Made by a program: the position numbers and the translations under genes. The notes under the pieces are model-generated. The model did not search any database. It was not told where the DNA came from and saw nothing but the letters and a program-made list of their open reading frames with translations. A stretch of 34,321 nt of DNA, taken from NCBI GenBank assembly GCA_020854255.1, contig JADZFV010000215.1, positions 1 to 34,321 of the forward strand, given 5' to 3'. Source of the DNA: Candidatus Melainabacteria bacterium. GTDB lineage: Bacteria > Cyanobacteriota > Vampirovibrionia > Obscuribacterales > Obscuribacteraceae. Numbering within the stretch: position 1 is the first letter of the stretch; every line of letters begins with the position of its first letter. Below are positions 24,686-32,014 of this stretch, piece after piece.

Positions 24686-27361
24686 CTACAGCAAGTCCAG
24701 GGCGCCGACGTCTACTGCCATTTGGAGATCCGGGGGCATGCGTTTTGCGCGCAAGAAATTGCCGATTAATTTGCGACCTTCTTCACCGGCAAGGTTTTTT
24801 ATGATCAAGTGAAAACGGAATTTGTTGCGCAGTCGCTCGATGATGCATGGTGCCGGACCGAGAATTTTTACGTCGTCTAATCCAATCGACTCTTCAAGCA
24901 GATGCCCGATTTCCTCTGCCAGACGCTCGCAAGCGCTTTCTGTCGCGACAGGATCCACACCTGCAACTACAACTCGAATTATTTGACTGAAGGGAGGATA
25001 TTGAAATAATTCTCTCGATTCCAATTCACTGCCGGCAAACATTTTATAGTTGTGTTTTTTTGCCCAGGCGATCGCCGGCATGTCGCAGTTGTAACTTTGA
25101 AAGATGACTGCACCCGGGTGTCTCCCGCGTCCCGCGCGCCCTGACACCTGAGTTAGAAGCTGAAAACCTCTTTCCATCGATCTGTAATCCGGCATGTTAA
25201 ACGCGGCGTCTGCGGCAAGCACACCCACGAGTGTAACCCGTTCGATATCCAATCCTTTTGCCACCATTTGGGTGCCGATCAATATATCAGCTTCGCCGGA
25301 GGCAAATTTCGAAAGCAGCCTCTCATGCGCTCCTTTTGTTTGCGCGACATCGCTGTCTAAACGAATTACTCTGGCATCAGGATATCGTTCGAGAACTTCT
25401 TCCTCTACTCTTTGCGTTCCCAAACCGTATTGTTTTATGAATGGACCTTTGCAGGAAGGGCAAAGTTTCAATCCGGCTAGCGTATGCGAACAGTGATGGC
25501 AAGCCATGTATCCTTCAGCTTGCCCGAGTTTCTGGTGATACACCATCGACACGCTGCAATTTTTGCATCTGACGACATAACCACAACCGCGGCAGAAAAC
25601 ATGATTGGCATAACCGCGACGGTTAATCAAAAGAATGACTTGCTCTTTTGCATCAAGACGCTCTTGAACAGCACCTGCAAGCACGTTCGAAAAAATACTG
25701 CGATTGCCGTCGGAAAACTCTTGACGCATGTCAACGATGTTCACCGCCGGCAGTGCCTGCTTAAAAACACGCTCGGGCAATTCCAAAATTTTTCCTTCTT
25801 CAATGGCGCGTTTGTACGAACCGACGTCCGGTGTAGCACTGCCCAAAAGCAGCAGTGCTCCTTCTCTCTCGGCTCTTTCTTCGGCTATTTCTCTGGCGTG
25901 GTAGCGGGGTGCTGGACTGGATTGCTTGTAACTGCCATCGTGCTCTTCGTCAAGAATTATCAGTCCCAGCTCAGGCATGTGAACCAAAATTGCAGACCGC
26001 GCCCCGAGTAAAACTTTTACATCGCCGGCTTTGATTCTGCGCCATGTATCGTAGCGCTCTCCCGGGCTGAGCGCGCTGTGCCAGACAGCTACACTGCCTC
26101 CAAAACGAGTTTTCAAAAGACGAGAAAGCTGCGGAGTCAAACTGATTTCAGGAACCAATAGTAGTGCCGAGCGTCCACGCTCGAGACATTCTTCCATCAG
26201 ACGAATATAAATTTCGGTTTTACCCGAACCCGTCACACCATGCAGAAGCCACGGCTGCCAGTTGGCATTTTGGAGACCGACGCCTGGTTTTTTGCCCTGT
26301 CTTTCAATAAGACGAATGTTTCCATCAAAGCAATCTTCGAGTGATTTTTTCAGAGTGCGAAAAACTTTTTCTTGCTGTTCGGTAAGTGTAATCGCCCCTT
26401 TTGCTTTCGCTGCCAGAGTCTCGACCCCGGCCATCGGATCGCGCACCAGCTCTTCTTCTACAAAGACGACAATGCCATCTTCTTCCAGGCGCTTTACTGT
26501 CGCCGCCGTTGTCTTTGCCTCTTCAAGCAATCGTTTGAGAGGCATCTGTCCGCCGGCGTGACTCAAAACGGCAACAACTTCCTTTTGACGCGCCGTCTTT
26601 GCATCGCCGCCGCCCAGGGCAACGCATTTCTGAGTCTTCGGCTGAGTGCCTGCCTCAGTTTCAGAAGTAATCGTGACCACGTTTTCCTGCCTGAGTAGTG
26701 TCAGAGCCTTGAAAAATTGTCCCTGACTTAATTTGCATTTCTTCTGAAACCTTTGTTTTGCAGCGTTTACAGCCAAACTTTCAGTCTTCGATTCTTTGAG
26801 AACTTCGACGACCGCTCTTGCTCCCTTATCTTTGAAGTAAGGTTGCATTTCGAACGGAACGATGGCAAAAGCTGTTTCATTCAGTGTTATCACGCGCTTC
26901 GTTTTTGGCGCCACGATTGACGGTATAGCCGCCTGTATTACATCGGACATATCGCACAGATAAAAATCGGCTATCCAGTGAAGCAGCCCCACGTAATTGG
27001 CATCAAAAGCCGGCTCCGGCACCAAAATGTCGGCAATGTCCTTGAAATAGACATTGCCTTCCCGATAAATTTCAGGAGTGTGCGTCAGGGACACGACGTA
27101 CCCCGCCACCAGGCCCTGGGCGCCAAATGGCACCAGCACTTGGGCTCCGACAAAAGCATCATCCTTAAAATGCTCGGGCACTTTATAGGTAAAGAGACGA
27201 TCTTTTAAATCGCGAATTTGAACATCGAGCGCAACGCTCGCATAAAGCGGCGCCGTGTCTACGCCTGGCTGAGCATCCAAACTTAGAGGCCTGTTGCCGG
27301 TCAATCTAAATCGCCGTCCTTGAAACAATCTTTTCTCAAATGAGTATAGAGGTGATGTCAC
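24686..27361 (-). CDS. priA: Primosomal protein N', replication restart helicase
   Basis: An 891-residue PriA, the 3'-5' helicase that reloads the replisome at stalled forks. The N-terminal 3'BD region (VALDVQIRDLKDRLFTYKVP) is present. The helicase core has Walker A GVTGSGKTE (near residue 378) and DEEH (near 470). Eight Cys in four CxxC pairs (about 588-638: CRGC, CKNC, CHHC, CPSC) form the zinc-binding insert. I place the start at GTG 27361 because GGGAGGG lies eight bases upstream and the protein then begins close to the family start. An ATG at 27520 would add 53 residues with no family counterpart. It is longer than enteric PriA (about 730) mainly through N-terminal and winged-helix region sequence. 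Confidence 0.95.
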   Translation of the reverse strand: MTSPLYSFEKRLFQGRRFRLTGNRPLSLDAQPGVDTAPLYASVALDVQIRDLKDRLFTYKVPEHFKDDAFVGAQVLVPFGAQGLVAGYVVSLTHTPEIYREGNVYFKDIADILVPEPAFDANYVGLLHWIADFYLCDMSDVIQAAIPSIVAPKTKRVITLNETAFAIVPFEMQPYFKDKGARAVVEVLKESKTESLAVNAAKQRFQKKCKLSQGQFFKALTLLRQENVVTITSETEAGTQPKTQKCVALGGGDAKTARQKEVVAVLSHAGGQMPLKRLLEEAKTTAATVKRLEEDGIVVFVEEELVRDPMAGVETLAAKAKGAITLTEQQEKVFRTLKKSLEDCFDGNIRLIERQGKKPGVGLQNANWQPWLLHGVTGSGKTEIYIRLMEECLERGRSALLLVPEISLTPQLSRLLKTRFGGSVAVWHSALSPGERYDTWRRIKAGDVKVLLGARSAILVHMPELGLIILDEEHDGSYKQSSPAPRYHAREIAEERAEREGALLLLGSATPDVGSYKRAIEEGKILELPERVFKQALPAVNIVDMRQEFSDGNRSIFSNVLAGAVQERLDAKEQVILLINRRGYANHVFCRGCGYVVRCKNCSVSMVYHQKLGQAEGYMACHHCSHTLAGLKLCPSCKGPFIKQYGLGTQRVEEEVLERYPDARVIRLDSDVAQTKGAHERLLSKFASGEADILIGTQMVAKGLDIERVTLVGVLAADAAFNMPDYRSMERGFQLLTQVSGRAGRGRHPGAVIFQSYNCDMPAIAWAKKHNYKMFAGSELESRELFQYPPFSQIIRVVVAGVDPVATESACERLAEEIGHLLEESIGLDDVKILGPAPCIIERLRNKFRFHLIIKNLAGEEGRKLIGNFLRAKRMPPDLQMAVDVGALDLL

Positions 27362-27725
27362 TTTGGCGCCCTCCCATAGAGTCTTGCTTTTCTTTAAAAC
27401 GACTTTGGCGCGCAAAAAGTTCAAAACGGCGAAGATGCAAAGAACAGAATTAATTCTGACCATTGGCGCTGCGGAATCAAAAGCCACAACTAGACCGGGA
27501 AACTTGCCACTTGCCAACATTGTTTGCAGATATCCGGTTCTGGAAGTTAAAGCGTTAACGCTTTAACCTTCAAACAACTCCAGCCCGGTCAAAATCCGAA
27601 AACGCTTGGCTGGTCTGGCTTTTATGCACAGCACCTGCTTTTCAACGAACAGCGTTGTAAAGAAGCCGGCAAAATCTGGACGGCAAAAAAGACCATGAGG
27701 CGTTCCAAAACGGCTCAGGTTGGAC
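27362..27725. other. Region upstream of priA with two perfect palindromes
   Basis: About 360 bases between the HNH gene and priA, both on the minus strand. It holds a 14-bp perfect palindrome CAGAATTAATTCTG (27445-27458) and a 22-bp perfect palindrome (27546-27567). A possible minus-strand promoter is TTGGCA with a 17-base spacer and TCTAGT, lying between the two palindromes. An antisense-looking 75-codon frame (27563-27790) overlaps the HNH gene end and was not accepted. Confidence 0.45.
27546..27567. promoter_or_regulatory. Perfect 22-bp palindrome, candidate operator
   Basis: The half-site is GTTAAAGCGTT, mirrored exactly with no spacer. It lies 185 bases upstream of the priA start and 158 bases downstream of the HNH stop. 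Neither side carries a T-run, so a terminator is unlikely; an operator or replication-related protein site is more plausible. Confidence 0.5.
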
Positions 27726-28220
27726 TCAGGCGCCGATAACGTATTTCTTCCAGGCGTAGTCGCCAGAAATTGAGTGTTTGGAGATTTCAAAATGCACGTG
27801 GCTTTGAGGGCGTCTGGGCGCGCAAAGCAAAGGCATTCCGGCCTCCTTGGGGGTACGATCGCCTTTTTTGACGTTGCACTTCAAGCATGCAGCCACGACA
27901 TTTTCCCAATTGTCCGTACCACCTCTGGAGCGAGGCATGATGTGGTCAATCGTCAGGTCGTGCCGCTTTTCAGCGCAATACTGGCACGTATAAGAATCCC
28001 GGTGCAAAACGTTGCGCCGGGACAGACTGATCTCTTTATACGGAATCTTGATGTAACTTCGCAGTCGGATGACAGTCGGTAACGGGAAGTCTGCGTAAAC
28101 AATTTTGCCGTTGTCCTCGATCTGCTCAGCTTTTCCCTTAAGCAGAAGGACAACTGCACGTCTCCACGTACAGATGTTCAGTGGCTCATACGAAGCATTA
28201 AGTACTAAAACCTTGGACAA
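27726..28220 (-). CDS. HNH endonuclease family protein
   Basis: A 164-residue HNH nuclease domain protein of the type common in cyanobacteria and actinobacteria. The N-terminus VLVLNASYEPLNICTWRRA is characteristic. The HNH/zinc core shows CQYC (79-82), the DH pair (Asp92-His93), Asn107 in NWENVV and CLKC (112-115) followed by Asn116, so nuclease residues and zinc ligands are complete. Its cellular role is unknown; such stand-alone genes are chromosomal and not obviously mobile. It starts with TTG at 28220, supported by GAGGAG six to seven bases upstream. It is divergent from rpsB and upstream of priA on the same strand. Confidence 0.88.
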   Translation of the reverse strand: MSKVLVLNASYEPLNICTWRRAVVLLLKGKAEQIEDNGKIVYADFPLPTVIRLRSYIKIPYKEISLSRRNVLHRDSYTCQYCAEKRHDLTIDHIMPRSRGGTDNWENVVAACLKCNVKKGDRTPKEAGMPLLCAPRRPQSHVHFEISKHSISGDYAWKKYVIGA

Positions 28221-28238
28221 GACCGCTCCTCATGCTAC

Positions 28239-28266
28239 TTAGCATTTGTTTACGTATGATTATTAT
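28239..28266 (+). promoter_or_regulatory. Promoter candidate P1 upstream of rpsB
   Basis: TTAGCA (28239-28244), 16 bases, then TATTAT (28261-28266). The -10 is one mismatch from consensus; the -35 is fair. It would give a leader of about 310 nt that includes all hairpins. Confidence 0.35.
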
Positions 28267-28315
28267 AACGATTACATCCCCAAGTTGTCCATAAATGGGT
28301 ATTTTGAGCTTTTCG

Positions 28316-28324
28316 TGTTAGAAT
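28316..28324 (+). promoter_or_regulatory. Promoter candidate P2, extended -10, upstream of rpsB
   Basis: TGTTAGAAT matches the extended -10 form TGnTATAAT except for one base. Initiation near 28331 would place the terminator-like hairpin about 16 nt into the transcript. Confidence 0.4.
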
Positions 28325-28346
28325 TAGTGACTTGTCTGTTCCGAGC

Positions 28347-28380
28347 AACAGTGCAACTGGTCACGACTTGCACTGTTTTT
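28347..28380 (+). terminator. Terminator-like hairpin in the rpsB leader
   Basis: AACAGTGCAA (28347-28356) pairs perfectly with TTGCACTGTT (28368-28377), with an 11-base loop and a run of five T (28376-28380). No gene lies upstream on the + strand for it to terminate, so it most likely works as an attenuator of rpsB. Confidence 0.6.
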
Positions 28381-28390
28381 ACAGTTGCGC
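28351..28390 (+). promoter_or_regulatory. Alternative (antiterminator) pairing in the rpsB leader
   Basis: GTGCAACTG (28351-28359) can pair with CAGTTGCGC (28382-28390): nine pairs with one G-T wobble. It uses the 5' arm of the terminator-like hairpin, so the two structures exclude each other. Confidence 0.5.
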
Positions 28391-28420
28391 AGGAGTCCTG
28401 CAGCACAAGTTCGAGACCAG

Positions 28421-28484
28421 GAAAGTGTTGGGTTTGGCGCGTCATTCACTCAATGGGGGACGCGTTTGAAAACGAAACACTTTC
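28421..28484 (+). promoter_or_regulatory. Long two-part hairpin in the rpsB leader
   Basis: The outer stem GAAAGTGTT (28421-28429) with AACACTTTC (28476-28484) is nine perfect pairs. The inner stem CGCGTC (28438-28443) with GACGCG (28459-28464) is six. An internal loop separates them; such a shape is compatible with a protein-binding leader element. Confidence 0.5.
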
Positions 28485-28584
28485 GGTACCTACTGCGGTG
28501 CCATGGGTTAATTAGTATTCGTCGTATCACAAGCAGCCATACCCCCCGCTAGTACTCACATTGAAATAGGAGCATGAGTCAGCC

Positions 28585-29415
28585 TTGTCAGTAGCATCAA
28601 TGAGACAACTGTTGGAAGCCGGGGTCCACTTCGGACACCAAACCCGCCGCTGGAATCCTAAAATGCGTCCGTATATCTACGGGGAGCGCAACGGAATATA
28701 CATTATCGACCTGGAGCAGACGACTCGTGCGCTCGACAAAGCATGCGAATTCTTGCGAAAGATCGCGTCTGAAAAGAAGAACATCGTTTTTGTCGGCACA
28801 AAAAAACAAGCCGCCGATATAATCGAAGAAGAAGCGAAGCGCTGCGGAGCGCACTATGTGAACCGTCGCTGGCTGGGCGGCATGCTCACCAATTTTGAAA
28901 CCATTCGTCTGCGCATCAACCGCCTCAAAGAGCTGGAAGAGATGCGCGACACCGGCGATTTCTACCGCCGTCCCAAGAAAGAACTGGCGGTTCTCAATCG
29001 TGAACTGTTTAAGCTCGAGAAGTCTCTTGGCGGCATCAAGAATATGCGTGGTCGCCCGGACGTTCTTTTCGTTATTGATCAAAAGCGCGAAGACATCGCT
29101 GTTGCCGAAGCCAAGAAAATCGGTATCACCGTAGTCGGTATCATCGATACCAACTGCGATCCCGATGGCATCGACTACGTCATCCCCGGCAACGACGACT
29201 CGATCCGCTCGATCAAATTAATAATGAGCAAAGTCGCCGACTCCATCCTGGAAGGCAAGCAAGGTCAAGCTCATACTTATGAAGAAGAGAAAGCTCTGAT
29301 TCAAGAAGAAGAAGCAGAAGAAGAAACCACAAAAGTACACGCCATCGTCGGCGCAAATATAGCTGCTGTCGCTGAGGACCTCGAAGAAGCCCTCACCGAA
29401 GAGGTAGACGCCTAA
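28585..29415 (+). CDS. rpsB: 30S ribosomal protein S2
   Basis: A 276-residue S2 of the small ribosomal subunit. The start [26 protein letters not shown] and the blocks [28 protein letters not shown] and [18 protein letters not shown] are diagnostic. The C-terminus is extended by an acidic tail (an EEEAEEE run). The start is TTG at 28585; the family N-terminus requires this frame, and AGGAG lies 12 bases upstream, rather far. An ATG closer to that site (28574) is in another frame and stops after six codons. It is followed by tsf as in most bacteria. Expression is probably controlled by the structured leader. Confidence 0.95.
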   Translation: MSVASMRQLLEAGVHFGHQTRRWNPKMRPYIYGERNGIYIIDLEQTTRALDKACEFLRKIASEKKNIVFVGTKKQAADIIEEEAKRCGAHYVNRRWLGGMLTNFETIRLRINRLKELEEMRDTGDFYRRPKKELAVLNRELFKLEKSLGGIKNMRGRPDVLFVIDQKREDIAVAEAKKIGITVVGIIDTNCDPDGIDYVIPGNDDSIRSIKLIMSKVADSILEGKQGQAHTYEEEKALIQEEEAEEETTKVHAIVGANIAAVAEDLEEALTEEVDA

Positions 29416-29500
29416 AAAGCGCTTGCTGCTGCTCTTTTAAGTACTCAAAGGCAAGCTGCAACAGAAGGCGGCATGCCACAACTGAATTGCGAGGAGAGAT

Positions 29501-30412
29501 ATGGTCATGGTAGACATTTCGGCTCAAATGGTTAAAGAGCTAAGAGACAAGTCGGGCGCAGCGATGATGGACTGCAAGAAAGCCCTGGTCGAAGCCTCAG
29601 GAGATTCCGAAAAGGCTTTCGAAATCCTGCGCCAGAAAGGCGTTGCCACTGCCAACAAGAAGTCGTCGCGCACAGCTTCTGAAGGTCTCGTTGTCGGTCA
29701 AATCGCCCCAGACGGCAAGACAGGCTCACTTATCGAAGTCAACTGCGAAACCGACTTCGTAGCCCGCAATGAAGAATTCGTCCAATTAACCAGGGACTTA
29801 GCCGAAGTGGCTCTCAAAACCAAGTCCGCCTCGGTCGACGCCCTCAACAAGCAGCCCATCAAATCCACAACAGTAGCAGAGCACGTCACCGCCACCATAG
29901 CCAAGACTGGCGAAAATATCATCATCCGCCGAGCAGCGCTGGAAGACTTGAAAGGCAAAGAAGGTGTGGTTGGCATGTACGTTCACGCACTGGGCGGCAA
30001 GATGGGCGCGATCGTGACCATCGAAGCCGACAAGGCGATTGATGCCGAAAAGGGAGCCGCCCTGGGCAGAGATATCGCCATGCATATCGTTTCGGCTAAG
30101 CCTCAATACGTAAGCAAGAATGACATCCCGGCAGAAACGGTCGAAAACGAGCGCCGCATCGAAGCCGGAAAGCAAGATCTGGCAGACAAAAAGCCGGAAA
30201 TGCGCGAAAAAATCGTGCAAGGCCGCATCGACAAAATCTTTGCTGAGCGCTGCTTGAACGAACAGCAATTCGTAAAAGATCCCACCCAGTCGGTGTTCAA
30301 GTTCCTGGCCGCAAGTTCTGCCGACCTGGGCGCCAAATTGGAAGTGAAGAGCTTCTCGCTCTTTATCCTTGGCGAAACCCAAGCCGAATCGAACGGAAAA
30401 GGCGACGAATAG
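29501..30412 (+). CDS. tsf: Translation elongation factor Ts
   Basis: A 303-residue EF-Ts, the guanine nucleotide exchange factor for EF-Tu. The N-terminal UBA-like part (AQMVKELRDKSGAAMMDCKKAL), the TDFVARNEEF motif (about residues 84-93) and the MHIVSAKPQYV segment are typical. Start: GAGGAG lies four to five bases before ATG 29501 and about ten before ATG 29507 (residue 3), so either is possible. It is 85 bases downstream of rpsB and most likely co-transcribed. A hairpin follows it. Confidence 0.95.
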   Translation: MVMVDISAQMVKELRDKSGAAMMDCKKALVEASGDSEKAFEILRQKGVATANKKSSRTASEGLVVGQIAPDGKTGSLIEVNCETDFVARNEEFVQLTRDLAEVALKTKSASVDALNKQPIKSTTVAEHVTATIAKTGENIIIRRAALEDLKGKEGVVGMYVHALGGKMGAIVTIEADKAIDAEKGAALGRDIAMHIVSAKPQYVSKNDIPAETVENERRIEAGKQDLADKKPEMREKIVQGRIDKIFAERCLNEQQFVKDPTQSVFKFLAASSADLGAKLEVKSFSLFILGETQAESNGKGDE

Positions 30413-30437
30413 TAAATAACTCGCCAGCAAAGTTAAT

Positions 30438-30463
30438 GAAAGCCGTCTTTCGAGGCGGCTTTC
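30438..30463 (+). terminator. Terminator-like hairpin after tsf
   Basis: GAAAGCCGTC (30438-30447) pairs with GGCGGCTTTC (30454-30463), ten pairs with one wobble and a TTTCGA loop. The following bases are CACTTTC, not a proper T-run, so termination is likely partial. It may separate rpsB-tsf from pyrH-frr-glmS. Confidence 0.45.
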
Positions 30464-30650
30464 CACTTTCAAACCGATAGATGCATACAAGGGGCAATGC
30501 CATCTAAAGAAAGACACGGATTTATCCGGGCCCGGCACCGTTTGCGCATCGAATGAGTGTGCATGAGTGGAAGGCCCGATGCGGGTTGCGGTATGATCAC
30601 TGGTTAAATTCGAAAGAATATACACAGCAAATCGAGGTTGCCAAGCCAGC

Positions 30651-31439
30651 ATGTCAGGCGCAAAGGAATCCCTACTAGTGAATACGCAACAAGCGACCAA
30701 CGTCAAAGACCCAATGTACAAGCGCATATTGCTCAAACTGAGCGGAGAAGCGCTGATGGGTAATGAAAAATTCGGTATCGCACCTGATGTGATCGGACCA
30801 ATCGCCGAAGAAATCATCGCGGCACAAAAGCTGGGCATTCAGATAGCGATAGTGGTAGGCGGCGGCAATATATTTCGTGGTGTAACCGGCAGCGCCTGGG
30901 GTATGGACAAAGCAGCTGCCGACTATGTAGGCATGCTGGCCACTGTAATGAATTGCCTGATCCTGCAAGAAGTTTTGAAATCCAAAGGCGCTCAGGTGCG
31001 GGTGCAAACAGCCATCGCCATGCCCTCTATCGCCGAGCCCTTCATAAGACTTCGCGCCATTCGCCATCTGGAGAAAGGACGCATCGTCATATTCGGCGGC
31101 GGCACCGGTAACCCCCACGTCACAACCGACACGGCAGCCGCTCTGCGCGCAGCGGAAATTAAAGCCGACTCGGTGCTCATGGCCAAAAACGGCGTCGACG
31201 GTGTCTATGACGACGATCCCAGAAAAAATCCGCACGCCAAGAAAATCGAGCGCATTAGTTTCGATGATTTGATCAGGCAGGGTCTGAAAGTCATGGATCC
31301 TGCCGCGGTATCCATCTGCAAAGAGAACTACATTCCCATAGTGGTTTTCGATTTTGCCAAATCTGGCAGCATCGAGCGTATCGTTATGGGCGAAAAAGTG
31401 GGAACACTGATCGGCACTCGCGTTGGAGGAGCAAAATGA
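30651..31439 (+). CDS. pyrH: Uridylate (UMP) kinase
   Basis: A 262-residue UMP kinase of the amino acid kinase fold, making UDP from UMP. KRILLKLSGEALMG, VVGGGNIFRGV, AKNGVDGVYDDDP and VFDFAKSGSIERIV are hallmarks. The family usually begins one to ten residues before KRILL; here the ATG at 30651 adds about 22 residues. GTG 30678 (AAAGGA upstream) and ATG 30714 are alternatives, and GTG 30678 is quite credible. The stop overlaps the frr start by four bases (ATGA). The order rpsB-tsf-pyrH-frr is the conserved bacterial arrangement. Confidence 0.93.
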   Translation: MSGAKESLLVNTQQATNVKDPMYKRILLKLSGEALMGNEKFGIAPDVIGPIAEEIIAAQKLGIQIAIVVGGGNIFRGVTGSAWGMDKAAADYVGMLATVMNCLILQEVLKSKGAQVRVQTAIAMPSIAEPFIRLRAIRHLEKGRIVIFGGGTGNPHVTTDTAAALRAAEIKADSVLMAKNGVDGVYDDDPRKNPHAKKIERISFDDLIRQGLKVMDPAAVSICKENYIPIVVFDFAKSGSIERIVMGEKVGTLIGTRVGGAK

Positions 31440-31996
31440 GTACTAGTACCGAAGTGCTGGCATCCGCTGAAGATCGGATGAAGAAAGCAATCGCGAATCT
31501 GGAAAAGGAATTCGTCACCATCCGCACAGGACGCGCCAATCCCGCAATCCTGGACCGCGTGGAAGTGGAATATTACGGCAGCCCGACCCCTTTGAAGAGC
31601 CTGGCGAACATATCGGTTCCGGATGGTCGCTCGCTTTTGATTCAACCTTTCGACAAGAGCGTGCTCAAAGAAATCGAGCAAGCGATTCATAAATCCGGGC
31701 TGGGTCTAACGCCCAATTCCGACGGCACGGTAGTGCGCATCAATATACCGGTGCTCACCGAAGAGCGCCGCAAAGAATTGACCAAACTCGTCAAGAAATT
31801 CGGTGAAGAAGCAAGAGTGGCTGTCCGCAATATCCGCCGTGATGGCGCCGATGATTTGAAGAAGCTGAAGGGCACCGGTCTTTCCGAAGACGAAATCAAA
31901 CGTCAGGAAGAAAGTCTGCAAAAGCTGACGGACAAATATGTCAAAGAAATCGACAAGCATGTCCATGACAAAGAGCATGAGGTCATGGAAGTTTAG
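31436..31996 (+). CDS. frr: Ribosome recycling factor
   Basis: A 186-residue RRF, which with EF-G splits post-termination ribosomes. The RTGRANPAILDRVEVEYYG segment and the RRKELTKLVKKFGEEARVAVRNIRRD block are diagnostic, and length is exactly normal. The ATG overlaps the pyrH TGA, so translation is coupled. glmS begins 18 bases after its stop. Confidence 0.96.
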   Translation: MSTSTEVLASAEDRMKKAIANLEKEFVTIRTGRANPAILDRVEVEYYGSPTPLKSLANISVPDGRSLLIQPFDKSVLKEIEQAIHKSGLGLTPNSDGTVVRINIPVLTEERRKELTKLVKKFGEEARVAVRNIRRDGADDLKKLKGTGLSEDEIKRQEESLQKLTDKYVKEIDKHVHDKEHEVMEV

Positions 31997-32014
31997 GACT
32001 GGAGGTAACTCTTA

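Larger units (their letters stand above)
28221..28584 (+). ncRNA. Structured rpsB leader region (candidate r-protein or attenuator leader)
   Basis: The 364 bases before rpsB contain several strong potential RNA structures in the rpsB direction: a terminator-like hairpin (28347-28380), an alternative pairing that would disrupt it (28351-28390), a small GCAGG-AGT-CCTGC hairpin (28389-28401), a long two-part hairpin (28421-28484) and a final GGTACC/GGTGCC stem (28485-28502). No known riboswitch consensus, tmRNA, SRP RNA or tRNA was recognised. In E. coli S2 autoregulates rpsB-tsf through its leader, so a similar control is a reasonable inference. Confidence 0.5.

Noticed and set aside
27362-27520. 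Upstream extension of PriA by 53 residues
   Set aside because: GTG 27361 has a strong GGGAGGG site at correct spacing; the extension has no counterpart in PriA.
27563-27790. 75-codon minus-strand frame between priA and the HNH gene
   Set aside because: It overlaps the 3' end of the HNH gene in another frame, includes half of the 22-bp palindrome at its end, and shows no family signature or ribosome site.
28402-28420. tRNA-like TTCGAGA motif in the rpsB leader
   Set aside because: The flanking bases cannot form a T-stem or acceptor stem, so it is not a tRNA or tmRNA end.
28574-28594. Six-codon upstream frame as a real leader peptide
   Set aside because: Its ATG is only one base from AGGAG, too close for normal initiation; kept as an observation but not annotated as a gene.
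29798-30838. 346-codon open frame on the minus strand
   Set aside because: It lies antisense to tsf and the start of pyrH, both certain. Its product has no family features and the frame is open because of codon bias of the real genes.
31997-32014. glmS ribozyme upstream of glmS
   Set aside because: The gap after frr is only 18 bases, too small, and no ribozyme core is visible.
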